Shown: positions 17,934-26,473, counted from the first letter of the stretch. The stretch is 64,000 nucleotides of DNA from Corallococcus coralloides DSM 2259 (GCF_000255295.1 NC_017030.1:1054001-1118000); one strand, 5' to 3'. The notes: a model not told the origin generated them from the letters alone. Made by a program: numbers and translations.

Positions 17934-18941
17934 TCAGGCAGGGGGCTCCAGATGCGTGTTGCCGCCGGGAACACGGAAGTGGTGGAAGGTGACGCTGGCG
18001 CTCACGTCCAGCGCCTTCACCCAGTGCCACCAGCCCACGGGCAGGAACACCATGTCCCCCGGCTCCAGCACCGCCTCCAGCACCGTGGCCTCCGCGTAGA
18101 GCGGATGCAGGGTCAGGTCCGGCGCGTCCGCGTTCACGTGGCTGAAGGTGCCCCGGTGCGGGTACACCCGGTGGCGCTCGAAGGACGGCACCAGCCGCAC
18201 GTGCTTGCGGCCCATCACCTGGCCCAACAGGATGTTCATGTTGTCGTGGTGCAGCGGGGTGATGGTGCCCGCCGGCCCCAGGAGCAGCGTCAGCATGTCC
18301 TGGCGCAGGTCCGGTTCGATGATGCCCGCAGGGGCCCGCAGGTCCTCGCGCAGCGGCGACAGCCCGCCCTCGCGCCAGTTCTCGTTGCGCGGCACCATGT
18401 AGTAGTCGTTCGTCCGCGTCCCCGTCTCCAGCAGGGTGAGGAAGTCGGAGAACGGCATCCGCGAGCGGTGCCGGTCCTGGAAGGCCGCGTGCTCCGGATC
18501 CGCGTCGCGGCCCACCATCACCTCCACCTCCACGCTCCCCAGCCGCTCGCGGAAGTACGTGAGCGACCAGCGCTGGAGCGCCGGCCAGTCCGCCATCATC
18601 CCGCGCAGCACCACCGGCCGGTGACCGAAGTAGTAGCGCTGGAAGAACTCCTCGGGGCTCACCCCGTGGCGCACCTCCAGCTCGCGGCCCCCGTCCTGCG
18701 CCCGCAGCGCGCTGTAGGCGTCCATCAGCGACTCCATCCAGCCGAAGTGCCGGGCCACCTGCCGGCAGGCCCGGAAGTACGGATGGGCGCCCACCGCCGC
18801 CACCTCCGCCCGGGCCACCGCCGGGTCCACACCGGACGACACCAGCACCTTCTGTACGTCTTCCTCCGTGACCCCCAGCGCCAGGTTCTCCGCCAACCAC
18901 TGCCGCCACTCGGGGCGCAGCTGGGACGTGTCTTCGTTCAT
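17934..18941 (-). CDS. JmjC-like cupin (cupin_8) putative Fe(II)/2-oxoglutarate hydroxylase
   Basis: A 335-residue protein with an AAGGAG ribosome site 6 nt before the ATG at 18941. An N-terminal helical region (about 8-80) precedes a cupin_8/JmjC double-stranded beta-helix. The iron ligands are visible as HHD at 231-233 (H-x-D with His231 and Asp233) and a distal His306 in VGWWHW. A substrate-strand pattern RPVVLRGMMADWP at 108-120 is typical of FIH/JmjC-like enzymes. These enzymes hydroxylate Asn, Asp, Arg or His side chains of proteins or peptides. It is convergent with the CHAT gene and divergent from a small ORF at 19088, which could be a substrate. No signal peptide is seen, so it is cytoplasmic. 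Confidence 0.88.
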   Translation of the reverse strand: MNEDTSQLRPEWRQWLAENLALGVTEEDVQKVLVSSGVDPAVARAEVAAVGAHPYFRACRQVARHFGWMESLMDAYSALRAQDGGRELEVRHGVSPEEFFQRYYFGHRPVVLRGMMADWPALQRWSLTYFRERLGSVEVEVMVGRDADPEHAAFQDRHRSRMPFSDFLTLLETGTRTNDYYMVPRNENWREGGLSPLREDLRAPAGIIEPDLRQDMLTLLLGPAGTITPLHHDNMNILLGQVMGRKHVRLVPSFERHRVYPHRGTFSHVNADAPDLTLHPLYAEATVLEAVLEPGDMVFLPVGWWHWVKALDVSASVTFHHFRVPGGNTHLEPPA

Positions 18942-19087
18942 TCGGAACTCCTTGAAATCCTTGGAGGCAGGGGCCGGGGGGCCCCTGCTGCCGGGAGGGC
19001 CGTCCATGTTATGGACGGCCCCAAAGTCCCAATCCACCCAGCCTCGGTTTACGCAGGACTCCCCTCGTAGCAGGAGAAGAAGATCCC

Positions 19088-19261
19088 ATGACCTCCGGAG
19101 ACGTGTCGTCCGTTTCCCCCGGTGCCTTCGAACCGGACACCAGCGCCCCGCATGTGAAGAACTCGTACCCCACCTGCAGCGAGCGCGGCCCGCGCCGCCG
19201 CCGCCCGCTGCCGCCGCCGTCGGTGCCCCCCCTGTTGGAGGGGGGGGACGGGGCTCGCTGA
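19088..19261 (+). CDS. Putative small peptide gene (57 residues)
   Basis: A short frame with a good ribosome site (AGGAG, 11 nt before the ATG). The predicted peptide has a Ser/Asp/Pro-rich first half, one HVKNSYPTCSERG segment with its only Cys, an Arg-rich run and a Pro-rich end. It is transcribed divergently from the JmjC-like cupin and followed 24 bp later by an intrinsic terminator. It could be a substrate of that enzyme, a leader peptide or a spurious frame. It matches no family I know. Its last codons run through a C7/G8 hairpin. Confidence 0.4.
   Translation: MTSGDVSSVSPGAFEPDTSAPHVKNSYPTCSERGPRRRRPLPPPSVPPLLEGGDGAR
19226..19247. repeat. C7/G8 homopolymer hairpin inside the small ORF
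   Basis: Seven Cs (19226-19232), a 7-nt spacer, then eight Gs (19240-19247) form a very stable potential hairpin near the end of the small ORF. Homopolymer runs this long are prone to slippage and would shift the last residues of the peptide. Confidence 0.6.
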
Positions 19262-19284
19262 GCCTCCTGCCGGGCAGGCCTGTC

Positions 19285-19303
19285 TGCCCTTCCGGGCATT
19301 TTT
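19285..19303 (+). terminator. Intrinsic terminator after the small ORF
   Basis: TGCCC (19285-19289) pairs with GGGCA (19294-19298) around TTCC and is followed by five Ts (19299-19303). It separates the small ORF from the sigma gene, which must therefore have its own promoter in the 70 bp after it. Confidence 0.6.
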
Positions 19304-19372
19304 CTCTCAAGAAACGAACCGCTCGGCGTCTTTAGTCAGGAAAGCCCACCAGTCACTTCGGGGCCTTGGGTC

Positions 19373-19930
19373 ATGGCCAATCTCTTCAACCGGGAAAAGC
19401 GCCACTTCGAGGCGTTCATCCAGCGACACCGCCCCAGCCTGCTGGCGGTGGCGCGGCGGTTGTGCGCTCGCGGCGCCCTGGACCCGGAGGACCTGGTCCA
19501 GGAGGCCTTCGAGCGGGCGTTGCCGGAGTTTGGCCACCTCAAGGACCGGACGGAAGCGGCGTGCGCGGCGTGGCTGTGCACGACCATGACCAACCGGTTC
19601 CTGGACCACTGCCGCCGGCAGCGCACGGAGAGCCGGGGGCTGCCGCACCTGGCGCTGGTGCAGGACCTGCCGGTGACGGGGGATGGCGACCAGGAGAACT
19701 GGGAGCTGGTGGGCAACGACGCGTTCCAGGCGGCCATCGAGCAGCTCAAGCCGCACCTGCGGGACGCGTACAGGCTTCACGCGGAAGGCCGCCGCTATCA
19801 GGCCATCGCTGAACATTTCAACGTTCCCGTGGGAACCGTGGGCAGCTGGCTGACGCTGGCGCGCCGGGACCTGAGGGAACTGCTCCTCCCGAGCGTGGCG
19901 GTAGCCCGGGAGCGGGGGGTCCAGTCATGA
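19373..19930 (+). CDS. ECF-type RNA polymerase sigma factor
   Basis: A 185-residue ECF sigma factor. Region 2 is recognisable by DPEDLVQEAFERALPEF (about 38-54) and the following Trp-rich helix. Region 4 has a helix-turn-helix, YQAIAEHFNVPVGTVGSWL, shown here only in part as the diagnostic element. The stop overlaps the start of the downstream anti-sigma gene (ATGA), so the two are translationally coupled, as usual for a sigma and its inhibitor. It lacks the Cys-rich tail of the other ECF factor in this window. The stimulus is unknown; the anti-sigma architecture points to a signal sensed outside the cytoplasm. Confidence 0.92.
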   Translation: MANLFNREKRHFEAFIQRHRPSLLAVARRLCARGALDPEDLVQEAFERALPEFGHLKDRTEAACAAWLCTTMTNRFLDHCRRQRTESRGLPHLALVQDLPVTGDGDQENWELVGNDAFQAAIEQLKPHLRDAYRLHAEGRRYQAIAEHFNVPVGTVGSWLTLARRDLRELLLPSVAVARERGVQS

Positions 19931-20757
19931 ACGCGCATTGCACCCGGTTGCATCTCTTCATGGACGGCGAACTGTCCGAGTCCGACGCCGAAGGCTTCCG
20001 GAACCACCTGCCGCGCTGTGCCGCCTGCGAGAGCGGCCTCAGGGACCTGCTCCAGTTGGAGCTGCTGGCGGCGCGGGCCCTGGGCACGGGCGTGGCGGAA
20101 GCGCCGGCCGCGAAGCCGGAGGGCAACGTGGTGTCGCTGGGCGCGTGGGTGCGCAAGAACGCGCGCGTGGTGGCGCCGCTGGCCATGGCCGCCAGCCTCT
20201 GCGCCGTCTTCGTGCCGCGCATGATGCCCGCCGCGGACGTGCCGGCGGTCGTCTTCCTGGAGAACCAGACCACCCGCGAGCTGGAGGCCCGCCTGTCTGA
20301 TCCGCGCGCGGACCAGTGGCGCCGCTACAGCCCCATGCGCGGTGGCGCGGACGGCGTGGAGGCCGGAAAGGGCACCCTGCCGCTGCGTCCGCTGGCGGAG
20401 ATGGAGGAGCGCAAGGACTTCCGCGGCATCGTCGCGGCCTACGTGCTGCACGGCCAGTGGCAGCAGGCGCAGGCGGTGCTGGCGCGCGAGCCCGCGTCGC
20501 TGGCGCGCGACAGCGACCTGGCGGTGGTGGCGCTGCAGGACGGCCGCTACCAGGACGCGCTGGCGCTGTTGGACCCCGTGGTGCGCGCGGATCCGCGCAA
20601 CCCGCAGGCGCTGTGGAACCGCGGCCTCGCGCTGCGCGCCCTGCACCAGGAAGCCCGCGCCGCGCGCGACTTCGACCAGGTGGCCGCGCTGGGCGAGCCG
20701 GGCTGGAGCGACGAAGCGCGCAAGCTGGCGGAAGAGCTGCGCGCCGCCGCTCGCTGA
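19927..20757 (+). CDS. Transmembrane zinc-finger anti-sigma factor with C-terminal TPR-like module
   Basis: A 276-residue protein. The N-terminal zf-HC2 anti-sigma zinc motif is His27-x3-Cys31-x2-Cys34 (HLPRCAAC). A single membrane helix lies at about 81-97. The periplasmic part (about 110-276) is a TPR-like module homologous to residues 40-200 of the CHAT peptidase at 15170-17920: matching blocks are LEARLSDPRAD, RDSDLAVVAL and QALWNRGL. It should hold the upstream sigma factor inactive until the outer part senses a signal or is cut. The same module in a nearby peptidase suggests that both bind one ligand or each other. Start fixed by the ATGA overlap. Confidence 0.9.
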   Translation: MNAHCTRLHLFMDGELSESDAEGFRNHLPRCAACESGLRDLLQLELLAARALGTGVAEAPAAKPEGNVVSLGAWVRKNARVVAPLAMAASLCAVFVPRMMPAADVPAVVFLENQTTRELEARLSDPRADQWRRYSPMRGGADGVEAGKGTLPLRPLAEMEERKDFRGIVAAYVLHGQWQQAQAVLAREPASLARDSDLAVVALQDGRYQDALALLDPVVRADPRNPQALWNRGLALRALHQEARAARDFDQVAALGEPGWSDEARKLAEELRAAAR

Positions 20758-20883
20758 AGCACCCTGGATTCCCCCGCGCGTGCGAGCGTCCACCACCGGG
20801 CGCTTTCGCGCGGGGTGCGTGACTCGTTCCTCGGGATGACGTGACAGGCTGCTGGGGTTGTCGGAACACTCCAGGAGCCGCCC

Positions 20884-22554
20884 ATGCCCGAGTCTTCATC
20901 CCGAGCTTCCACCGACTACGCGTCCACCTACCGTGACTTCCGGTGGGAGCGGCCGGCGCACTTCAACTTCGCCACGGACGTCATCGACCGGCACGCGGCC
21001 GAGCGGCCCCTGGCTCCCGCGCTCCAGTGGTCCGACGAATCCGGGCGCTCCCAGCGCTTCAGCTTCCAGGACCTGAAGGAGCGCTCGCTGCACGCGGCGC
21101 GCTTCCTCACCGGGCTGGGCCTGAAGCGCGGCGACCGGGTCTTCATCCTGATGCCGCGCGTGCCGGAGTGGTGGTTCCTGGTGCTGGGCTGCATCCGCGC
21201 GGGCATCGTCTTCATGCCCGGCACGCCCATGCTCACCGCCAAGGACATCCGCTACCGGCTGGAGGTCTCCGGCGCGAAGGCCGTCCTCACCGACGGCAGC
21301 TGCCTGGACCGCTTCGAGGGCGTGCTGGGCCAGGCCCCCGGCGTGACGACGTGGGTGTCCACCGGCGACGCGCCTTCTCCGTGGACGCGCTATGCGCCGG
21401 AGCCCCTGGGGGAGTCCCTGGCGGAGTCGCAGGCCACGGCGTTTCCGCCCACGAAGGCGGAGGATCCGCTGCTCATCTACTTCACGTCCGGCACCACCGG
21501 CATGCCGAAGATGGTGCTGCACACCCAGTCCAGCTACGGCCAGGGGCACCTCATCACCGGCCGCTACTGGTTGGACTTGAAGCCGGAGGACCGGCACCTC
21601 ACGCTCAGCGACACCGGCTGGGCGAAGTGCGCGTGGGGCAAGCTCTTCGGTCCGTGGAGCGTGGGCGCGTGCAACGTCGTCTACGACTTCCGCGGCCGGT
21701 TCGACCCCGTGGGCTTCCTGAAGGTGCTGGAGCGGGAGAAGGTCACCACCTTCTGCGCGCCGCCCACCGCGTGGCGTGCGCTGGTGCTCCAGGACCTGAA
21801 GGCGGTGGACCTGTCCTCGCTGCGCCACTCGCTGAGCGCGGGTGAGCCGCTCAACCCGGAGGTCATCCAGACGTGGAAGGAGGCCACCGGGCTGCACATC
21901 CGCGAGGGCTACGGCCAGACGGAGACGGTGGTCATCGTGGGCATCTTCCCCGGGATGGAGCCGCGCGTGGGCTCCATGGGCAGGCCGTCCCCGGGCTTCA
22001 CCGTGGCCGTCATCGACGAGCACGGCAACGAAGTGGCGGACGGGCAGGAGGGCGACATCGCCGTGCGCGTGAAGCCGGAGCGGCCGGTGGGCCTGTTCGC
22101 GGGCTACCTCAACGACGACGCGGCCAACGCCGCCAGCAGCCGGGGGGACTGGTACGTCACCGGCGACCGTGCGGTGCGAGACGCGGACGGCTACCTGTGG
22201 TTCGTGGGGCGCTCGGACGACGTCATCAAGACGTCCGGCTACCGCGTGGGCCCCTTCGAGGTGGAGTCCGCGCTGATTGAGCACCCGGCGGTGGCCGAGT
22301 CCGCCGTCATCGGCGTGCCGGACGACAAGCTGGGCCACCGCATCAAGGCGTACGTGCTGCTCACGCCGGGCCACACGCCGTCACCCCAGCTCGCGCAGGA
22401 GCTGCAGGACTTCGTGAAGAAGACCACGGCGCCCTACAAGTACCCGCGTGAGATTGAGTTCGTCACGGAGCTTCCCAAGACGGTGAGCGGGAAGATCCGC
22501 CGCGCCGAGCTGCGCGCCACCCAGAAGAACCAGGCGGCGCGCGAGCAGGGCTGA
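20884..22554 (+). CDS. AMP-forming acyl-CoA synthetase
   Basis: A 556-residue ANL-superfamily ligase, the usual length. It activates a carboxylic acid with ATP to the acyl-adenylate and then makes the CoA thioester. The P-loop is FTSGTTGMPK near residue 200, the A5-type motif is EGYGQTET near 342, GDWYVTGDRA lies in the hinge region, and the catalytic lysine is in TVSGKIRR near the C-terminus. Overall it resembles medium-chain (ACSM-like) acyl-CoA synthetases rather than acetyl-CoA synthetase, but the chain length is not certain. CAGGAG precedes the ATG. It converges on gnd with only 4 bp between the stops. Confidence 0.9.
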   Translation: MPESSSRASTDYASTYRDFRWERPAHFNFATDVIDRHAAERPLAPALQWSDESGRSQRFSFQDLKERSLHAARFLTGLGLKRGDRVFILMPRVPEWWFLVLGCIRAGIVFMPGTPMLTAKDIRYRLEVSGAKAVLTDGSCLDRFEGVLGQAPGVTTWVSTGDAPSPWTRYAPEPLGESLAESQATAFPPTKAEDPLLIYFTSGTTGMPKMVLHTQSSYGQGHLITGRYWLDLKPEDRHLTLSDTGWAKCAWGKLFGPWSVGACNVVYDFRGRFDPVGFLKVLEREKVTTFCAPPTAWRALVLQDLKAVDLSSLRHSLSAGEPLNPEVIQTWKEATGLHIREGYGQTETVVIVGIFPGMEPRVGSMGRPSPGFTVAVIDEHGNEVADGQEGDIAVRVKPERPVGLFAGYLNDDAANAASSRGDWYVTGDRAVRDADGYLWFVGRSDDVIKTSGYRVGPFEVESALIEHPAVAESAVIGVPDDKLGHRIKAYVLLTPGHTPSPQLAQELQDFVKKTTAPYKYPREIEFVTELPKTVSGKIRRAELRATQKNQAAREQG

Positions 22555-22558
22555 GGGA

Positions 22559-23986
22559 CTACTTCAGCCAGTCCGTGTGCACGAAGCCGGCGTCGGGCTT
22601 GTCCCGGCGCTGGTAGGTGTGCGCGCCGAACGCGTCGCGCTGGGCCTGGGTGAGGTTCTGCGGCAGCTCCGGGCTGCGGTAGCTGTCCAGGTACGCCAGG
22701 CTGCTGCTGAACACCGGCACGGGGATGCCTGACTTCGTCGCGACGCCCACGAACTTGCGCCACGCCGGGGCCATCTTGTCCAGCACGGGCGAGAAGGCTT
22801 CGGACACCATCAGGTTGGGCAGCGTGGACTGCTGCTGGAAGGACTCGCGCAGCGGGGTGAGCAGCTTCGCGCGGATGATGCAGCCGCCCCGCCAGATGCG
22901 CGCCATCTCCGCCAGCGACACGCCCCACTTGTACTCGTCCGACGCCGCCTGGATGAGCCGCATGCCCTGCGCGTACGTCACCACGCGCGCCGCGTAGAGC
23001 GCGTCATGCGCCCACTGCGCCAGTTCCTTCTTCTCCTCCGAGGACAGGGAGATGTCGGGGCCGTGGAGCTTCTTGCTCGCGGCCACGCGCTCGTCCTTGC
23101 GCGAGGACAGGTTGCGCGCGTCCAGCGCGGACGCGATGGAGGGCACCGGCACGCCCAAATCGAGCGCCACCTGCACCGTCCACTTGCCCGTGCCCTTCTG
23201 GCCGGCCTTGTCCAGCACCAGGTCCACCAGCGGCTTGCCCGTCTCCGGGTCGCGCTTGCGCAGCACCTTGATGGTGGTCTCCAGGAGGAACGACTCGGCG
23301 ATGCCCTCGTTCCACTTGGAGAACAGGTCGGCCAGCGTCGCGGCGTCCAGGCCCAGGCCGCGGCGGAGCACGTCGTACGTCTCCGCGAGCAGCTGCATGT
23401 CCGCGTACTCGATGCCGTTGTGCACCATCTTCACGAAGTGGCCCGCGCCCTCCGGGCCCACGTGGGTGACGCACAGGCCTTCCTCGCTGCGCGCGGCGAT
23501 GGCCTCCAGCACGGGCTGCACCAGCGCGTACGCGTCCTTGGGACCGCCGGGCATGATGGACGGGCCGTTGCGCGCGCCCTCCTCACCGCCGGACACGCCG
23601 ATGCCCAGGAAGTGGAAGCCCTTCTCCTTGCACAGGGCCTCGCGGCGGCGCGTGTCCAGGTACCAGGAGTTGCCCGCGTCCATGATGACGTCGCCGGGCG
23701 ACAAGAGCGGGAACAGCCGGCCCATCATCTCGTCCACGGGGGCGCCCGCGGTGATCATCAGGAGGATGCGGCGCGGGCGCTCCAGGCCGGCGACGAACTT
23801 CTCCAGCTCCGCGAAGCCCTGCAGGGCCTGCTTCGGGTTCTCCTGCTGGACCTGCTGGAGCTTCTCCGGGTGGCGGTCCCATACGGCGACGCGGAAGCCG
23901 TGGTCCGCGATGTTGAGGGCCAGGCTCGCGCCCATCACGCCCATGCCCGCCACGCCGAACTGCGCCGGCTTCGTCTGTTCGCTCAT
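22559..23986 (-). CDS. gnd: 6-phosphogluconate dehydrogenase, decarboxylating
   Basis: A 475-residue enzyme, full family length, converting 6-phosphogluconate and NADP+ to ribulose-5-phosphate, CO2 and NADPH. The N-terminal Rossmann motif is GVAGMGVMGASLALN at about 10-24. The substrate-site signature GGEEGARNGPSIMPGG and the FVKMVHNGIEYADMQ helix are intact, the latter holding the catalytic Lys. GGAGG precedes the ATG. It is the last gene of the leftward zwf-pgl-gnd operon; 21 bp separate it from pgl. Confidence 0.97.
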   Translation of the reverse strand: MSEQTKPAQFGVAGMGVMGASLALNIADHGFRVAVWDRHPEKLQQVQQENPKQALQGFAELEKFVAGLERPRRILLMITAGAPVDEMMGRLFPLLSPGDVIMDAGNSWYLDTRRREALCKEKGFHFLGIGVSGGEEGARNGPSIMPGGPKDAYALVQPVLEAIAARSEEGLCVTHVGPEGAGHFVKMVHNGIEYADMQLLAETYDVLRRGLGLDAATLADLFSKWNEGIAESFLLETTIKVLRKRDPETGKPLVDLVLDKAGQKGTGKWTVQVALDLGVPVPSIASALDARNLSSRKDERVAASKKLHGPDISLSSEEKKELAQWAHDALYAARVVTYAQGMRLIQAASDEYKWGVSLAEMARIWRGGCIIRAKLLTPLRESFQQQSTLPNLMVSEAFSPVLDKMAPAWRKFVGVATKSGIPVPVFSSSLAYLDSYRSPELPQNLTQAQRDAFGAHTYQRRDKPDAGFVHTDWLK

Positions 23987-24007
23987 CGTTCCCTCCAGAG
24001 GGCCGCC

Positions 24008-24673
24008 TCACCCGTGGGCGGCGGGATCCAACATCCACTGCGTGTTCGTCACGTGCGACGCGGGCAGGGACATATCGCCCGCGAGGATGCGCCGCATGGC
24101 GTCCCGCTTGCCCTCGCCGGCCACCAGCCCCAGCACCGCCCCCGCGCCCTGGAGCACGGGGAAGGTCAGCGTCATCCGCCACGGCGGCGGCTTCGCGCTC
24201 TGCTCCACCGCCAGCACCCGCCGCGTGCGCTCCTGCAGGGCGGGGTGGCCGGGCATGAGGCTCGCGGTGTGGCCGTCCTCGCCCACGCCGATGAGCACCA
24301 CGTCCAGCTTCGCGGGCAGCGTCTTCTCGTAGTCGCGCGCGGCGGCGTCGCGGTCCGTGCGCTCGCCCTGCATGCGGAACACCTGCGCGTCCGGCAGCTT
24401 CAGCGGCTCAAGCAGCGACTGCTTCACCAGCAGGTAGTTGCTGTCCTTGTGGTCCGGCGGCACGAAGCGCTCGTCCACGAAGTACACGTCCACGCGCTCC
24501 CAGGGGAGCTTGTGGTCCGCGAGCATCCGGTACGCGGGCTTGGGCGTGTTGCCGCCGGACAGGGCCAGGCTCACGCGCGGCTTCGTCGCGAGCGCCTTTT
24601 CCAGCTCGCGCGCCATCCAGTCCGCGGCCTCGCGGGCCAGCTGCTCGGAGGGAACGATGAGGGGCTGGCTCAT
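24008..24673 (-). CDS. pgl: 6-phosphogluconolactonase
   Basis: A 221-residue sugar-isomerase-fold enzyme hydrolysing 6-phosphoglucono-lactone to 6-phosphogluconate. Family motifs are LALSGGNTPKPAYRML near residue 50, VDVYFVDERFVPPDHKDSN near 75 and LIGVGEDGHTASLMPG near 135, cited only by their conserved cores. I placed the start at 24673 because its ATG overlaps the zwf stop (ATGA), giving translational coupling; the alternative is four codons longer. Confidence 0.95.
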   Translation of the reverse strand: MSQPLIVPSEQLAREAADWMARELEKALATKPRVSLALSGGNTPKPAYRMLADHKLPWERVDVYFVDERFVPPDHKDSNYLLVKQSLLEPLKLPDAQVFRMQGERTDRDAAARDYEKTLPAKLDVVLIGVGEDGHTASLMPGHPALQERTRRVLAVEQSAKPPPWRMTLTFPVLQGAGAVLGLVAGEGKRDAMRRILAGDMSLPASHVTNTQWMLDPAAHG

Positions 24674-26211
24674 AGCGTGGACCACCGTCGGCCGTTCTTC
24701 GCGGGCAGCGCGTCCGCGGCGTCAGGGCCCTTGCTGCCCTTGGCGTAGGTGTGGACCGTGCCGCCCGCGTCCGTCTCCAGCGCCTGGAGGATGGGCGTGA
24801 TGTAGCCCCACGCCTGCTCCACGCTGTCCTGGCGCGCGAAGAGGGTGGCGTTGCCGCGCATGCAGTCCAGGAGCAGCCGCTCGTACGCCTCCGGCACGGG
24901 CTTCTTGAAGCTCTCCGCGTAGTCCATGTCCATGGTGACGCCGCCGATGTTGACGTCCTCGCCGGGAATCTTGGACTCGAAGGACAGCGCGATGCCTTCG
25001 TGCGGCTGGATGCGCAGCGTGAGCACGTTGGGCTGCAGCCGCTGGCAGGTGGCGCCGCCGCCGCTGAACAGGCCGATGGGCACCGACTTGAAGTGGATGG
25101 ACACCTCCGTCAGGCGCTTCTTCAGGTTCTTGCCCGCGCGCAGGTAGAAGGGCACGCCCTGCCAGCGCCACGAGTCGATGTTCATCTTCATCGCCACGTA
25201 CGTGGGCGTGCGCGAGCCCTTCTTCACGCCCTTCTCGTCCTGGTAGCCCTCGTACTGGCCCACCACCACGTGCTGGGGCACGTCGCCGCCTTCAACGGGG
25301 CGCAGCGCGCGGAAGACCTTGTTCTTCTCGTCGCGGATGTCCTCCGCGGCGAAGGACACCGGGGGCTCCATGGCGCACAGGGCCAGCACCTGGAGCAGGT
25401 GGTTCTGCACCATGTCCCGGATGACGCCCGTCTCGTCGTAGAAGCCGCCGCGGCCCTCCACGCCAATGGCCTCGGCCGCGGTGATTTCCACGTGGTCGAT
25501 GTGCTGGCGGTTCCAGAGCGGCTCGAAGATGGCGTTGGCGAAGCGGAACACCAGGATGTTCTGGACGGTCTCCTTGCCCAGGTAGTGGTCGATGCGGAAG
25601 ATCTGCTTCTCGTCCAGCGCCGAGCCCAGCGTCTTGTTGAGGGCCTTGGCGCTCTCCAGGTCGTGGCCGAAGGGCTTCTCGATGATGAGCCGGCTCCAGG
25701 GCTTCTGGCCCGGCTGCTCCTCGCGCTTGATCAGCCCCGCGCCGGAGAGGCTCTGGATGATCTGCGGGAACGTGGAGGCCGGCGTGGCCATGTAATAGAG
25801 CTTGTTGCCGTCCGTCTGGCGGCGCTTGGAGATGTCCTGGAGCTTCTGGCTCAGGCGCTGGAAGGCCTCCGGGTCGTCGTAGCCGCCGGAGGCGGTCTCG
25901 ATGGTCTCCGCGAAGCGGTTCACCGCGGCTTCGTCCAGGGGCTGCGTGCGGGCGAACTTCTTCAGCCCCTCCTTCACGTGCTCGCGGAAGGGGCCGTCCT
26001 CCAGCTTGGAGCGGCTGTAGGCGACGATGGCGAAGTGCTCGGGGAGCAGGCCGGAGCGGGCGAGCTCGAAGAGGGCGGGGAATAGTTTGCGTTCGGCCAG
26101 GTCGCCCGTGGCACCGAAGAGGACCAGGGTGCAGGGGTCCGGGCGCCCCGCGCTGAACACCGGTTCGCCCTCACGGGGATGGGTTTCGATGTGCACTCCC
26201 TGCGCGTCCAT
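24670..26211 (-). CDS. zwf: Glucose-6-phosphate 1-dehydrogenase
   Basis: A 513-residue enzyme oxidising glucose-6-phosphate to the lactone with NADP+ reduction. The nucleotide-binding motif is GATGDLA at 33-39 and the active-site signature is RIDHYLGKE at 206-214, with the base histidine shortly after in the WNRQHIDHVEI region. It is the first gene of the leftward oxidative pentose phosphate operon zwf-pgl-gnd, which supplies NADPH and ribose-5-phosphate. An inverted repeat just upstream (26263-26281) may control it. Confidence 0.97.
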   Translation of the reverse strand: MDAQGVHIETHPREGEPVFSAGRPDPCTLVLFGATGDLAERKLFPALFELARSGLLPEHFAIVAYSRSKLEDGPFREHVKEGLKKFARTQPLDEAAVNRFAETIETASGGYDDPEAFQRLSQKLQDISKRRQTDGNKLYYMATPASTFPQIIQSLSGAGLIKREEQPGQKPWSRLIIEKPFGHDLESAKALNKTLGSALDEKQIFRIDHYLGKETVQNILVFRFANAIFEPLWNRQHIDHVEITAAEAIGVEGRGGFYDETGVIRDMVQNHLLQVLALCAMEPPVSFAAEDIRDEKNKVFRALRPVEGGDVPQHVVVGQYEGYQDEKGVKKGSRTPTYVAMKMNIDSWRWQGVPFYLRAGKNLKKRLTEVSIHFKSVPIGLFSGGGATCQRLQPNVLTLRIQPHEGIALSFESKIPGEDVNIGGVTMDMDYAESFKKPVPEAYERLLLDCMRGNATLFARQDSVEQAWGYITPILQALETDAGGTVHTYAKGSKGPDAADALPAKNGRRWSTL

Positions 26212-26262
26212 GCGGTTCTCCCTCCGGGTTCGCCGGGCACCTTAAGGCGCTAATCTGGCGGC

Positions 26263-26281
26263 CCTGCAAGCGCATTGCAGG
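26263..26281. promoter_or_regulatory. Inverted repeat upstream of zwf, candidate operator
   Basis: CCTGCAA and TTGCAGG form a perfect 7-bp inverted repeat with a 5-nt centre, 52 bp upstream of the zwf start and about 190 bp before the divergent acyltransferase. It fits a dimeric regulator site; the regulator is unknown. Confidence 0.4.
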
Positions 26282-26473
26282 AGAATGATGCGGGCCTGAC
26301 GTCTTGCCTGCCCCGGCGCTCGGGTGCTCCGCCGGGTTCCCTCGGGCTCCCCTCGGGCTCTGTCGGAGGGCGCGCGGGCGGCCGGGCCGGCGTGAGCTGG
26401 CTGCCTGGAACGTGGTACTCCTGGCGGACCGGACGCCTCCGGCGTCGCGCTGAACGGAAGCTCCTTCTCTCGC

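Noticed and set aside
15170-20757. A type III-E CRISPR locus around the CHAT gene
   Set aside because: No Cas genes and no repeat-spacer array are present; only the CHAT/sigma logic is similar.
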